This document shows, in pieces, positions 35,317 through 43,685 of a stretch of 64,000 bases of DNA. The stretch covers positions 1,116,001-1,180,000 of the forward strand of contig NZ_CP040020.1 of NCBI RefSeq assembly GCF_005280295.1, read 5' to 3'. How positions within the stretch are numbered: the first letter of the stretch is position 1; each line of letters starts with the position of its first letter. This DNA comes from Brevibacterium sp. CS2. GTDB taxonomy: Bacteria; Actinomycetota; Actinomycetes; Actinomycetales; Brevibacteriaceae. Below the pieces are notes generated by a model. That model saw nothing but the letters and a program-made list of their open reading frames with translations. It did no database searches and had not been told where the DNA came from. A program made the position numbers and the translations under genes.

Positions 35317-36072
35317 TCACACCCCGCCGATGAGGCCCTTGCCGCCGTCGAGCACGAGGACCTGGCCGGTGATCCAGCTCGCCTCCTCGGACAGGAGGAA
35401 CGCCGCGGCGGCCGCGATGTCCTCCGGGGTGCCCAGGCGCTTCATCGGGTAGCCGGCGGCCACGCCCTCCTCGTCCTTCGCGTAGAGCGCCTCGGCGAAT
35501 TTCGTCTTGACGACGGCCGGTGCCACGGCGTTGACGCGCACGTCCGGGCCGAGCTCCATCGCGAGCTGCCTGGTGATGTGGATGAGCATGGCCTTCGAGG
35601 AGCCGTAGAAGCCGATGTTCTCCGGCTGGCCGAGGCCGGCGACGGAGGCGACGTTGAGCACGCGACCGCCGCGCTCGGCGAAGGACGCCCGGTAGACCTT
35701 CTGGGTCCACGACAGAGCGGACATGTCGTTGACCTCGAACACCTTGCGGGCCGCGCCGAGGTCGAGATCGATCATGGGTCCGTAGACCGGGTTGATGCCG
35801 GTGTTGTTGACGAGGATGTCGATGGGGCCGAAGGTCTCGGTGACCTTCGCGATGACCTCGTCCTGGTGCTCGGGCCGGTCGGCCTTGCCGGCGACGGCGA
35901 GCGCGTGCTCGGGGCCGCCGAGCGCCTCGACGGCGGTGTCGAGTGCCTCCTGGCCGCGGGCGGTGATGGCGACCTTGGCGCCCTCGTCGACGAGGCGCTG
36001 GGCGATGCCCAGGCCGATGCCGCGCGAGGCTCCGGTGACGATGGCGACGGTGTTCTCGAATCGACGGGTCAT
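35317..36072 (-). CDS. Short-chain dehydrogenase/reductase
   Basis: A 251-residue classical SDR with cofactor loop TGASRGIGLGIAQ, NNTG motif (ILVNNTGINPVYGP), Ser in LNVASVAGL, and Y-x3-K in FYGSSKAMLIH. The C-terminal WITGQVLVLDGG is typical. It is close to 3-oxoacyl reductase-like SDRs annotated in acyl or steroid metabolism, and substrate is unknown. ATG 36072 follows GAGGAGAG. A GTTCGAAC palindrome in the upstream gap matches one ahead of etfB, hinting at shared control. Confidence 0.9.
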   Translation of the reverse strand: MTRRFENTVAIVTGASRGIGLGIAQRLVDEGAKVAITARGQEALDTAVEALGGPEHALAVAGKADRPEHQDEVIAKVTETFGPIDILVNNTGINPVYGPMIDLDLGAARKVFEVNDMSALSWTQKVYRASFAERGGRVLNVASVAGLGQPENIGFYGSSKAMLIHITRQLAMELGPDVRVNAVAPAVVKTKFAEALYAKDEEGVAAGYPMKRLGTPEDIAAAAAFLLSEEASWITGQVLVLDGGKGLIGGV

Positions 36073-36133
36073 GACTCTCCTCTGTTCCCGGTGCGATGGG
36101 GGTGTCGTGGACCGGGCTCAGCCTTTGAACACG

Positions 36134-36141
36134 GTTCGAAC
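36134..36141. promoter_or_regulatory. GTTCGAAC palindrome upstream of SDR gene
   Basis: An 8-bp palindrome, 62 bases upstream of the SDR start, beside an AT-rich AACAATCG/TTTACT stretch that could be the promoter. The same core stands upstream of etfB (22370-22379). Confidence 0.3.
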
Positions 36142-36178
36142 GATTGTTTACTACCTTCACCCATGGGTGGCCCCCGCG

Positions 36179-37504
36179 TCAATCGGCGGGCGCGGACCCG
36201 CGGGGATCTCCGGCGCCCGGAGCCGGGGCGCGACCGGTCGAGGCGCCCGCTGCCGGGGTGCGGCCGGCCGGGGCGTCCGCAGTCGAGGTGCCGGCGGCCG
36301 GTGTGCCCGCCGACGGGGAGCCCGGCCCGGAGAGGTCGATGACCGAGCGGCTGCGGGACCGTGCGTGGGTGACCACCGCCGCCGCGGTCACCACCAGGCC
36401 GATGGCGGTGAGTCCGGCACCGGTGAGCGCCGGCGCGCGCAGTCCCAGGCCGGCATCGATGACGACGCCGCCGAGGAACGCCCCGATGGCGTTCGCGAGG
36501 TTGAAGGCGGCGTGATTCATGGCCGCGGCGAGGGAGGGGGCGTCGCGGGAGTCGCGGAGCAGCCGGACCTGGAGCGCGGTGGTGAAGATCGATCCGCAGA
36601 TGCCGAGCAGCGCCACGCACGCGATCGCGGCCCAGACGAAGTGCGCTAACGCGCCGAAGGTGAGGAGGACGATGCCGAGGCCGCCGATCCCGAGCAGCGC
36701 GGTGCGCTCGATCGAGCGGTCGACGAGCGGCCCGACGATGAGCGAGCCGGCGGTCATCCCGACGCCGAAGCACACGAGCACCCAGGGGACGCCCGCCGCG
36801 GGGATGCCAGTGAGATCCGTCATCGTCGGCGCGATGTAGGTGTAGACGGCGAACATCCCGCCGAAGCCCACGGAGCCCGCGATGAGTGTGAGGATCACCT
36901 GCCGGCGCTTGAGGGTGCGGAGCTCTCCGCGCATCGACGGGGCGGCCGCGGGTGCGGTGGTGGGGACGAGGGCGAGGATCGCGAGCAGGGTGACGAGGCC
37001 GATCGCGGCCACGAGGGCGTAGGCGACGCGCCAGCCGAACGCTGCTCCGAGGGCAGCCGCGGCGGGGACGCCGACGATGTTCGACACGGTGAGCCCGAGC
37101 ATCACCCGGGCCATCGCGGTGCCCCGGCGCTCCGGGCGCGCCAGCGACGCGGCGACGATCCCGGCGACACCGAGGAACGCGCCGTGCGGCAGGCCGGTGA
37201 GGAACCGCGATCCGAGCAGCGCGCCGAGGCTCGGCGCGAGCGTGGAACCGATGCTCCCGAGGACGAAGACGACCATGAGGCCGAGCAGCAGCCGCCGCCG
37301 GTCCACCTTCGCCCCGAGCACCGTGATGAGCGGCGCGCCGACGACCACGCCGAGCGCGTAGAGCGAGACCGCGTGGCCGGCTTCGGGCAGGCTCGCGTCG
37401 AAGCCGGCGGCGATCTGCGGGAGCAGACCCATGGTGGCGAACTCTGCGGTGCCGATGCCGAAGGCGCCGATCGCGAGCGCGAACACGGCGAGGCGGGCGG
37501 CCAT
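36179..37504 (-). CDS. MFS transporter, AraJ/DHA1-like
   Basis: A 441-residue major facilitator with 12 predicted helices. The start LAVFALAIGAFGIGTAEFAT and LPQIAAGFDASLPEAGHAVS is typical of the AraJ/sugar-efflux and DHA1 group; the loop motif is GAKVDRRRLLLGLM. The last 55 residues are a Thr/Ala/Gly/Pro-rich cytoplasmic tail without known function. ATG 37504 follows GGAGGAGGA. Downstream of the Nei gene on the same strand with a 234-base gap, so probably separately transcribed. Substrate unknown. Confidence 0.88.
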   Translation of the reverse strand: MAARLAVFALAIGAFGIGTAEFATMGLLPQIAAGFDASLPEAGHAVSLYALGVVVGAPLITVLGAKVDRRRLLLGLMVVFVLGSIGSTLAPSLGALLGSRFLTGLPHGAFLGVAGIVAASLARPERRGTAMARVMLGLTVSNIVGVPAAAALGAAFGWRVAYALVAAIGLVTLLAILALVPTTAPAAAPSMRGELRTLKRRQVILTLIAGSVGFGGMFAVYTYIAPTMTDLTGIPAAGVPWVLVCFGVGMTAGSLIVGPLVDRSIERTALLGIGGLGIVLLTFGALAHFVWAAIACVALLGICGSIFTTALQVRLLRDSRDAPSLAAAMNHAAFNLANAIGAFLGGVVIDAGLGLRAPALTGAGLTAIGLVVTAAAVVTHARSRSRSVIDLSGPGSPSAGTPAAGTSTADAPAGRTPAAGASTGRAPAPGAGDPRGSAPAD

Positions 37505-37738
37505 GGATCCTCCTCCGGGGGCGACGCGCACATCGATCGACGCGCGCGGGTGGGGTGACGGGTGGGGCAGATGGGTGGGGTGCGCCGGTGATGCGCGGCG
37601 GCGGGGTGCCTCGGATCCGGGGCCGGGCCGTGCGGATGACCGGCGGGTGGGGCCGAGTGGACCAACGGCCGACCGGCCGGGTCTATTCCCACTCCGGTGC
37701 GTTCGGTCGTGTCGTTGCGCTCGGTCGAGCCGGTGCGC

Positions 37739-38764
37739 TCAGTCCAACCAGGTCCCGCGGTCCCAGGAGGCGCGGCGCTTCCGCGCGGTCTGGCAGCGGG
37801 GGCACCAGTAGACGGCGCGGCCTGAGACGGTCGCGTCGCGCACCGGGGTGTCGCACAGGCGGCAGGGCAGCCCCTGCCGGTGGTAGACGTAGAAGGACTT
37901 CTCGCGCGGGACGACATCTGGGTCGTCGTCCCCGTTCTGCCGGGTGCCGCGCGAGCGCTCCCGGATGATCGGGTGGATGTCGCGGTGCTCGGGCTCGGTG
38001 GTGACGATCCGCCCGGTGCGCGCGCCGTAGCCGATGAGCGGCACGAGGTCGTCCCACAGGCCGCGCACGATCCCCGCGGTGAGCTCGGTGCCGGGCACGA
38101 ACGGGTCCAGGCGGGCGCGGAACAGGAGCTCGGCGCGGTAGATGTTGCCGATCCCGGCGACCACGGCCTGATTCATCAGCTGGGTGCCGATCGCCGTCCG
38201 CGACCGCCGCACCCGTTCGACGAACACGCGCGGGTCCGCATCGGCGCGCAGCGGGTCGGGTCCCAGGCGGTCGATGATCGCCTGCCGCTCGGCGGGTTCG
38301 AGCACGGCGCAGGCGGTCGGCCCGGTGAGGTCGGCGAGCCCGTGCGGGCCGACGACCCGCAGCCGGACGTTCTCCCCGGGGGCGAGGTGCTGCCACGACT
38401 GCTGGTCCGCGGGCCCGGAGCCGGCGCCCGGGGTGCTCTCCTGCTCGCCGAGGCGCCGGCGCGGGGCGCCGATCGCGTGGACCCGGGAGAACGATTCGTC
38501 CCCGGCGAAGGTCCACGAGCCGTAGAGGCCCAGGTGGACGTGGACGTAGGAGTCCGGCGTGCCGTCATCGAGCGCACGCTCCTCCGGGGCGAAGCCGAGG
38601 AACAGATGCTTGCCCACGGCCTCTGCGCTCACGAGGATCTGTCCGGTGAGCCGGGCGGCGCCGGCGGCGAACCGGCCCTGCGGGCTCGACAGGGCGAGCC
38701 GGGCGCCGAGGAACCCGTCCTCGAACGCCGAGGCGAGGCGGTGGATCGTATGGCCCTCGGGCAT
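37739..38764 (-). CDS. Endonuclease VIII-like DNA glycosylase (Nei2 type)
   Basis: A 341-residue Fpg/Nei-family base excision repair enzyme. The mature N-terminus must be Pro (MPEGHTIHRLA), with catalytic Glu next to it. The helix-two-turn-helix is VVAGIGNIYRAELLF, and a C-terminal zinc finger is CRLCDTPVRD...CPRCQ. MPEGHT at the start marks the actinobacterial Nei rather than Fpg, so oxidised pyrimidines are likely targets. ATG 38764 is fixed by the required Pro2; the longer frame to 38983 is not real. It lies 37 bases downstream of the GNAT gene and is likely cotranscribed. Confidence 0.93.
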   Translation of the reverse strand: MPEGHTIHRLASAFEDGFLGARLALSSPQGRFAAGAARLTGQILVSAEAVGKHLFLGFAPEERALDDGTPDSYVHVHLGLYGSWTFAGDESFSRVHAIGAPRRRLGEQESTPGAGSGPADQQSWQHLAPGENVRLRVVGPHGLADLTGPTACAVLEPAERQAIIDRLGPDPLRADADPRVFVERVRRSRTAIGTQLMNQAVVAGIGNIYRAELLFRARLDPFVPGTELTAGIVRGLWDDLVPLIGYGARTGRIVTTEPEHRDIHPIIRERSRGTRQNGDDDPDVVPREKSFYVYHRQGLPCRLCDTPVRDATVSGRAVYWCPRCQTARKRRASWDRGTWLD

Positions 38765-38801
38765 CAGTGCGCCCCCGCCGTGGCGGTGGACAGCAACCGG
38801 G

Positions 38802-39479
38802 TCATGCGACCTCTTTGAAGAACCAGCAGCGGTCGTCCGGGGCCGTCGCCGAGGAGGCGAGCAGCTCGTCCTCGATCTCGCCGAAGGTGAAGGGCGGTTC
38901 GTCCCCGGCCTCGAGGACGACGAACCCGGCGCGGTGGACGAACCCGGCGAGCGCCTCGGGAGCGGCGCCGGTGAGCAGGGCACGGGTGGGCAGTCCGGCC
39001 TGGCCGAGCACCTGCGGGGCGAGCCCGAGCAGCACGGTTGCGATCCCGCGGGAGCGGAACACCGGTGCCGTGGCGAGTGCCCGGACGAAGAGCGCGGTGC
39101 CGTTGTCGTAGCTCACCGCGGTGAGGACGAGGGCGCCGACGAGGGTGCCGGAGGCGTCGCGGACGACGAGCCCCGTGTCCTGCGACTCGAGCGCGAAGCC
39201 GGTGGGCGCGGACGGCGGTGCGCCGGGGGCGGGGTCCGTCGGTTCGGCGGGCTCGGCGGGAGTGGGTCCCGTCGGTGCCGTCGGTTCGGCAGATTCCGTC
39301 GGTTCGGCGGGTCTCGACCCTGCGGCGCCGGTCGCCCCGCGGATGAGCGCGGCGGTCTCCTCGCGCTCCTCGTCGACGAGGAGGTCGAAGGAGAATCCGG
39401 CATCGACGAGGGTCTGCGCCCAGCGCACGTGCCGCTTCTTGACCGCATCGTTGTGCAGTCCGGGGTAGAGGATCGCCAT
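38802..39479 (-). CDS. GNAT-like N-acetyltransferase with Pro/Glu/Thr-rich insert
   Basis: A 225-residue protein. The acetyl-CoA-binding part is visible as ALATAPVFRSRGIATVLLGL near residue 145. Between an N-terminal helix region and this core is an insert of about 45 residues rich in Pro, Thr, Glu and Ala (SRPAEPTESAEPTAPTGP), made of short repeated EPT/AEP blocks. The start at ATG 39479 is followed by ILYPGLHNDAVKKRH. The family is clear but the acceptor is not. It precedes the nei gene. Confidence 0.72.
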   Translation of the reverse strand: MAILYPGLHNDAVKKRHVRWAQTLVDAGFSFDLLVDEEREETAALIRGATGAAGSRPAEPTESAEPTAPTGPTPAEPAEPTDPAPGAPPSAPTGFALESQDTGLVVRDASGTLVGALVLTAVSYDNGTALFVRALATAPVFRSRGIATVLLGLAPQVLGQAGLPTRALLTGAAPEALAGFVHRAGFVVLEAGDEPPFTFGEIEDELLASSATAPDDRCWFFKEVA

Positions 39480-39616
39480 GCCCGCCACAGTATCGCCTCG
39501 CCCCGGCACCACTCGTCGAGCCCGTCGATGCGAGCGTTTCTCTCCCGAGCGATCGAATCTCCGGCGATCCCGGCTGAGACAGCGATCTCGGGTTGCAGTT
39601 CGGAGAAACAGCTGCA

Positions 39617-39652
39617 TCCAGGGAGGGAGGCCCGTCCAGGGAGGGAGGCCCG
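39617..39652. repeat. Perfect 18-bp tandem duplication
   Basis: The unit TCCAGGGAGGGAGGCCCG occurs twice in a row (39617-39634, 39635-39652) in the divergent region between the GNAT and AAA ATPase genes. It looks like a recent slippage duplication near the ATPase promoter. Confidence 0.8.
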
Positions 39653-39734
39653 TCCGCGGAGCAGCCGCATCCGGAGGGCCCGGCCTCGTATGTCGCTGGG
39701 GCTAGAGCGGGCTAGAGGCCGGTACCGTGAGGCC

Positions 39735-40940
39735 ATGGACCCGATTCGCAACCCCTACGCACCCGGCGCCGGCCAGCGCCCGCCGGAGCTCGCCGGCCGC
39801 GACACCGAGCTCGACATGTTCCAGGTCGTGCTCGAGCGGATCGCCCGCGGCCGGCCCGAACGCTCCCTCGTGCTCACCGGATTGCGCGGCGTCGGCAAGA
39901 CGGTGCTCCTCAACAGCCTGCGCTCCTCGGCGGTGCGGTCCCGGTGGGGGACCGGCAAGATCGAGGCGCGCCCGGACTCCGAGCTGCGCCGGCCGCTGTC
40001 CGCCGCACTCCACCAGGCGGTGCGCGAGCTCGGGATCCGCGACGAGGACTCCCGCAACCACGTCCTCGGCATCCTCAAGGCCTTCGCCCAGCGCAGCGCC
40101 GGTGCCGACGCCAAGCTCCGCGACAAGTGGCAGCCGGGCATCGACGCCCCGGCGGTGACCGGACGCGCGGACTCCGGTGACATCGAGATCGACCTCGTCG
40201 AGCTGTTCACCGACATCGCCGGGCTCGCGCAGGACGGCGGCAAGGGGGTGGCGATCTTCATCGACGAGATGCAGGACGTGCAGCCGGCCGACGTGTCCGC
40301 GCTGTGCGCCGCCTGCCACGAGATCTCCCAGCTCGGACTGCCGTTCGTCGTCGTCGGCGCCGGGCTGCCGCACCTGCCGGCGGTGCTCTCGGCGTCGAAG
40401 TCGTACTCCGAGCGGCTGTTCCACTACCGGCGCATCGACCGGCTCGACCGGGAGCAGGCGGATCGTGCACTGCGCACCCCGGCGCTCGACGAGGGCGCGG
40501 ACTTCACCGCCGAGGCGCTCGCCGCCCTCTACGAGGCGACCGACGGGTACCCCTACTTCGTGCAGGCCTACGGCAAGGCGGCCTGGGACGTCGCCCCGAA
40601 GTCCCCGATCACCGCCGAGGACATCACCGTCGCCGCACCCGCGGCGCAGAACGAGCTCGCCGTCGGCTTCTTCGGTTCCCGCTACGAGCGGGCAACCCCG
40701 GCCGAGCGGGAGTACATGAAGGGGCTCGCCGATCTCGAGGTCCGCGAGGGTGCCTCGCCGGATCCGACAGGGGTCGCGACGAAGGACCTCGCCGAGCACC
40801 TCGGCCGCAAACCGCAGTCGCTGTCCCCAGCGCGCGACGGCCTCATCAAGAAGGGCCTCGTGTTCTCCGCCGAGCGCGGCCGCATCGCCTTCACCGTGCC
40901 CCACTTCGGGCGGTACCTGAGGTCCCAGCCGGAGCTGTGA
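39735..40940 (+). CDS. Orphan AAA/STAND-like ATPase
   Basis: A 401-residue P-loop ATPase: Walker A in LTGLRGVGKTVLLNSLRS (about residue 55), Walker B in GVAIFIDEMQDVQ (near 175), a sensor-like segment LPFVVVGAGLPHLPAVL, and a C-terminal winged-helix-like region (TKDLAEHLGRKPQSLSPARD). The layout resembles Orc1/Cdc6-like and Archaeal-type ATPases of the AAA class that are common as single genes in actinobacteria. The target is not known. ATG 39735; ribosome site GTGAGG. A Fic gene lies 115 bases downstream on the same strand, but an AT-rich promoter region between suggests separate control. Confidence 0.8.
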   Translation: MDPIRNPYAPGAGQRPPELAGRDTELDMFQVVLERIARGRPERSLVLTGLRGVGKTVLLNSLRSSAVRSRWGTGKIEARPDSELRRPLSAALHQAVRELGIRDEDSRNHVLGILKAFAQRSAGADAKLRDKWQPGIDAPAVTGRADSGDIEIDLVELFTDIAGLAQDGGKGVAIFIDEMQDVQPADVSALCAACHEISQLGLPFVVVGAGLPHLPAVLSASKSYSERLFHYRRIDRLDREQADRALRTPALDEGADFTAEALAALYEATDGYPYFVQAYGKAAWDVAPKSPITAEDITVAAPAAQNELAVGFFGSRYERATPAEREYMKGLADLEVREGASPDPTGVATKDLAEHLGRKPQSLSPARDGLIKKGLVFSAERGRIAFTVPHFGRYLRSQPEL

Positions 40941-41003
40941 CGGGGCGGAACAGATGGTGGGCGCGGGGGCGGTCTGCCGGTCTGCGACCTTTTGGTTGCT
41001 TAC

Positions 41004-41041
41004 TTTAAGGCTTAAACTCAACAAGTAGGGGTCGAACGTTC
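41004..41041. promoter_or_regulatory. Promoter/operator region of the first Fic gene
   Basis: This AT-rich patch holds the perfect dyad TTTAAG-G-CTTAAA (41004-41016) and the palindrome GAACGTTC (41034-41041), 15 bases before the GTG start. Fic genes with a C-terminal winged helix, like this one, are often self-regulated, so the dyad is a good operator candidate. Confidence 0.45.
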
Positions 41042-41055
41042 ACTTTAGGAGCTAC

Positions 41056-42351
41056 GTGGGAATCTGGGAGTCGGCCGAATGGGTCGCCGCTGAGACTTCG
41101 GGCATCTCGCGGCGCGACCGGAAGACCGGGAGCTTCCGCACCTACCTGCCCGACACGCTCGTGGGCATGCCGCTCGTCCTCGGTCGCGAGGTCGACGCAC
41201 GTGTGGCCGAGGCCGAACAGGCCGTGCGCCGGCTCGACCGGCGCGCGGGAGCGGACCTGGCCGGAGTCTCGCGGTACCTGCTGCGCTCGGAGGCGATTGC
41301 TTCCTCGCGCATCGAGGGGATCGCGCCGAATCCGCGGAACGTCGCGCTCGCGGAGCTCGGTCTGTCCGAGGATGTCTCGGGGATCAGCGAGCAGGCGCAG
41401 CTCGTCGCGAACAATATGACGATCGTGAAGTCCGCGACCACGGCTCTCGTCGCCGCACCGACGGTGCAGATCGACGACGTGGTCAGCCTGCAGCGCGCGC
41501 TGCTCCCGGATGCACACCGGATGCACGGGGTGCGGACGCGCCAGAACTGGATCGGCGGGTCGGGCCGTCACCCGCTCGACGCCGACTTCGTGCCCCCTGC
41601 GCCGCAGCGCGTGCACGGACTGCTCGACGATTGGGTCACCTACCTCAACGGGGCGGCTCACTCCCCGGTCATCCAGGCGGCGCTCGTCCATGCGCAGTTC
41701 GAGACGATCCATCCCTTCGCCGACGGCAACGGTCGAGTGGGACGTGCTCTCATCCACACGGTGCTCGCCCGGCGCGGACTGACCTCCGGGGCAGTGCTGC
41801 CGGTCAGCCTCGTGCTGTCGACGCTCAGCGGAGAGTACGTCGCTGGGCTCACCGCCTACCGCCATGCCGGTGCACCCGGTTCCTCCGACGCCATCGACGC
41901 CGTGGAGCGGTGGATCACCACCTTCGCCGACGCGGTGATCGAAGCGAGCATCCAGGCTCTGAGCTTCGCCGAGGACCTCGACGAGCTGCGCGGACAGTGG
42001 AACGAGCGCCTGGACGGGCACCGCCGGCGTGAAGGCAGGACTCGCCGACTGCGCAGCGATTCGGCCGTGACGCTCGTGCTCCGGGACCTTCCGGGGTCGC
42101 CGGTGCTCACACCGGCGACCGTGCAGCGGATCCATGACGTGACCGCGGCAGCCGCGGTCAAGGCGCTCGACGAACTCGAGGCCGCTGGAATCCTCGAGAC
42201 CCGAGCGATCGGCAAGCGCCGACGCGCATACATCGCCTCGGAAGTCCTCGATCTCGTGGCGGCCACCGAGCGGCGGTTGGCGAGCACTCGATTCGACACC
42301 CGGCTGGGCCCACCGGTGCGTCCGGTCCCGGTCAGACCGCCCACACCCTGA
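41056..42351 (+). CDS. Fic-domain AMPylase-type protein (class II) with winged helix
   Basis: A 431-residue Fic protein that should transfer AMP, or another nucleotide moiety, to a target hydroxyl. The inhibitory motif SSRIEG with its Glu at about residue 87 lies ahead of the Fic core, the class II arrangement. The catalytic motif HPFADGNGRVGR begins at His219. The C-terminal 90 residues contain a DNA-binding-like winged helix (TPATVQRIHDVTAAAAVKAL, DELEAAGILETR). Start GTG 41056 is preceded by TAGGAG. No antitoxin gene is near; self-inhibition through the internal motif fits. The target is unknown. Confidence 0.9.
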   Translation: MGIWESAEWVAAETSGISRRDRKTGSFRTYLPDTLVGMPLVLGREVDARVAEAEQAVRRLDRRAGADLAGVSRYLLRSEAIASSRIEGIAPNPRNVALAELGLSEDVSGISEQAQLVANNMTIVKSATTALVAAPTVQIDDVVSLQRALLPDAHRMHGVRTRQNWIGGSGRHPLDADFVPPAPQRVHGLLDDWVTYLNGAAHSPVIQAALVHAQFETIHPFADGNGRVGRALIHTVLARRGLTSGAVLPVSLVLSTLSGEYVAGLTAYRHAGAPGSSDAIDAVERWITTFADAVIEASIQALSFAEDLDELRGQWNERLDGHRRREGRTRRLRSDSAVTLVLRDLPGSPVLTPATVQRIHDVTAAAAVKALDELEAAGILETRAIGKRRRAYIASEVLDLVAATERRLASTRFDTRLGPPVRPVPVRPPTP

Positions 42352-42388
42352 AGCACGCCCCGCCGGCAGCGGCCGTGCCCGGACATGA

Positions 42389-42407
42389 CATCCGGTGACG
42401 CCGGATG
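42389..42407. promoter_or_regulatory. Inverted repeat upstream of OsmC-like gene
   Basis: CATCCGG-N5-CCGGATG is a perfect 7-bp dyad in the gap between the Fic and OsmC-like genes. It may be a weak terminator for fic or an operator for the peroxidase gene. Confidence 0.35.
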
Positions 42408-42463
42408 ACGGGAGACGACGGGACTCCGACCCCGCTCGCGCCTCGGCGGCGAGAATCCACACC

Positions 42464-43036
42464 ATGACGACAACAGCACCGGCCGCCCAGACGGCCCACC
42501 CGACCACCGTCCCCACGACCTCCGCCGCCGAGCGCGCCGAGCGCCTGACCCGCGCCGGGCAGGAGTGGAGCGAGCGCATCGCCGCCGACCGCACGAGCGC
42601 CCACCTCACCAGCCGCGCGACCGCAGCCGGCGTCGGCACCGTCGCGACCACCGTGCGCGCCGGACGGCACGCGTTCATCGTCGACGAACCCGCGGCCCTC
42701 GCCGGGGACGACGCCGGGCCGAGCCCGGTCGACTACGTGCTCGGCGCGCTCGCCGGCTGCCAGGTCGTGGTCTACCGGCTCTACGCCCAGACTCTCGGCA
42801 TCCCGTTCGACGAGATCGCCGTCACCGCCGAGGCCGATCTCGATGCCGCCCGCCTGCTCGGTGCCGACGACTCGGTGCGCCCGGGCTTCTCCGAGGTCCG
42901 CATCCAAATCACCCTCAGCGGTGAGGAGACCCAGGAGCGCTACGAGGTGCTGCGCGCCGCCGTCGACGCCAACTGCCCCGTCCTCGACATCATCGAGAAC
43001 CCGGTGCCGGTGCGCACGACCGTCACCCGCGGCTGA
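42464..43036 (+). CDS. OsmC/Ohr-family peroxiredoxin-like protein
   Basis: A 190-residue OsmC-family protein that should reduce organic hydroperoxides with a thiol. Two redox cysteines are visible: ALAGCQVVVYR (about residue 104) and VDANCPVLDIIENP (near 172), with the usual spacing. The first 25 residues are a Thr/Ala/Pro-rich extension. ATG 42464 lacks a strong ribosome site. No OhrR/MarR regulator gene is adjacent. The group here is closer to the OsmC side than Ohr because of the motif spacing; the exact oxidant is not known. Confidence 0.88.
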   Translation: MTTTAPAAQTAHPTTVPTTSAAERAERLTRAGQEWSERIAADRTSAHLTSRATAAGVGTVATTVRAGRHAFIVDEPAALAGDDAGPSPVDYVLGALAGCQVVVYRLYAQTLGIPFDEIAVTAEADLDAARLLGADDSVRPGFSEVRIQITLSGEETQERYEVLRAAVDANCPVLDIIENPVPVRTTVTRG

Positions 43037-43101
43037 GGGGGCGCGGTTCCCTGGCGACCCGGCCCGGTACGCTGGCGGTGTCGTCGAAGGGAAGGCCCAT
43101 C

Positions 43102-43662
43102 ATGATCACCGACACCACCCGGACCCGCGTCGCCGAGGCGATCGACGGGCTCCCGCTGCGCACCGAGCTGATCACGGCCGGGGACCGCACCGGTCCGGGG
43201 TTCGCGCTCGCCCAGACCCTCGAGCTCGCCGCCTCCCCGGCCGAGGTGTGGGCCCACCTCACCGACCCCGCGCTCCTCGCGCGGTGGTCGCCGATCGTGC
43301 CGGACCGGCCGCTCGACTCCGTCGGTGCGGCAGAATCCCGCGAGAACCCCGGTGACGACCCCGTCGACGCGACGGTCATCACCGCAGACGCACCCCACCA
43401 TCTCAGCCACCGCTGGGGTGGCGGCCTCGTCACCTGGACGATCGTCGAGCGCCCGGACGGGTGCACCCTCGGCCTCGGGCAGGACTTCGCCACCGACGCC
43501 GAGGCGGCGATGACCGCCGCCGGCTGGCACGTGTGCTTCGCCGTGCTGAGCCTCCGGCTGCGCGGCGTCGACGTCGAGCGGGTCGTCGGGGCGGACGCGA
43601 TGGAGGTCGGCTGGGAGGGCCTCTCCGCGCAGTACTCCGCCGGGTCGCCTCGGTCGGACTGA
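43102..43662 (+). CDS. SRPBCC/AHSA1-like protein
   Basis: A 186-residue START-like protein. Features are AQTLELAASPAEVWAHLTDP, ARWSPIVPDRP, HHLSHRWGGGLVTWTIVER and a final helix TAAGWHVCFAVLSLRLRG, the pattern of AHSA1 proteins. I chose ATG 43102 with AAGGGAAGG upstream over the GTG at 43078. It lies between the OsmC-like and DUF5926 genes on the same strand. Ligand unknown. It is similar in layout to the 25123 protein but not a close copy. Confidence 0.82.
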   Translation: MITDTTRTRVAEAIDGLPLRTELITAGDRTGPGFALAQTLELAASPAEVWAHLTDPALLARWSPIVPDRPLDSVGAAESRENPGDDPVDATVITADAPHHLSHRWGGGLVTWTIVERPDGCTLGLGQDFATDAEAAMTAAGWHVCFAVLSLRLRGVDVERVVGADAMEVGWEGLSAQYSAGSPRSD

Positions 43663-43685
43663 CTCGCCCCAGTAGACTGCACCTC

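Noticed and set aside
41004..42351. Classical toxin-antitoxin pair at the first fic gene
   Set aside because: No small antitoxin frame is found; the inhibitory motif is inside the Fic protein itself.
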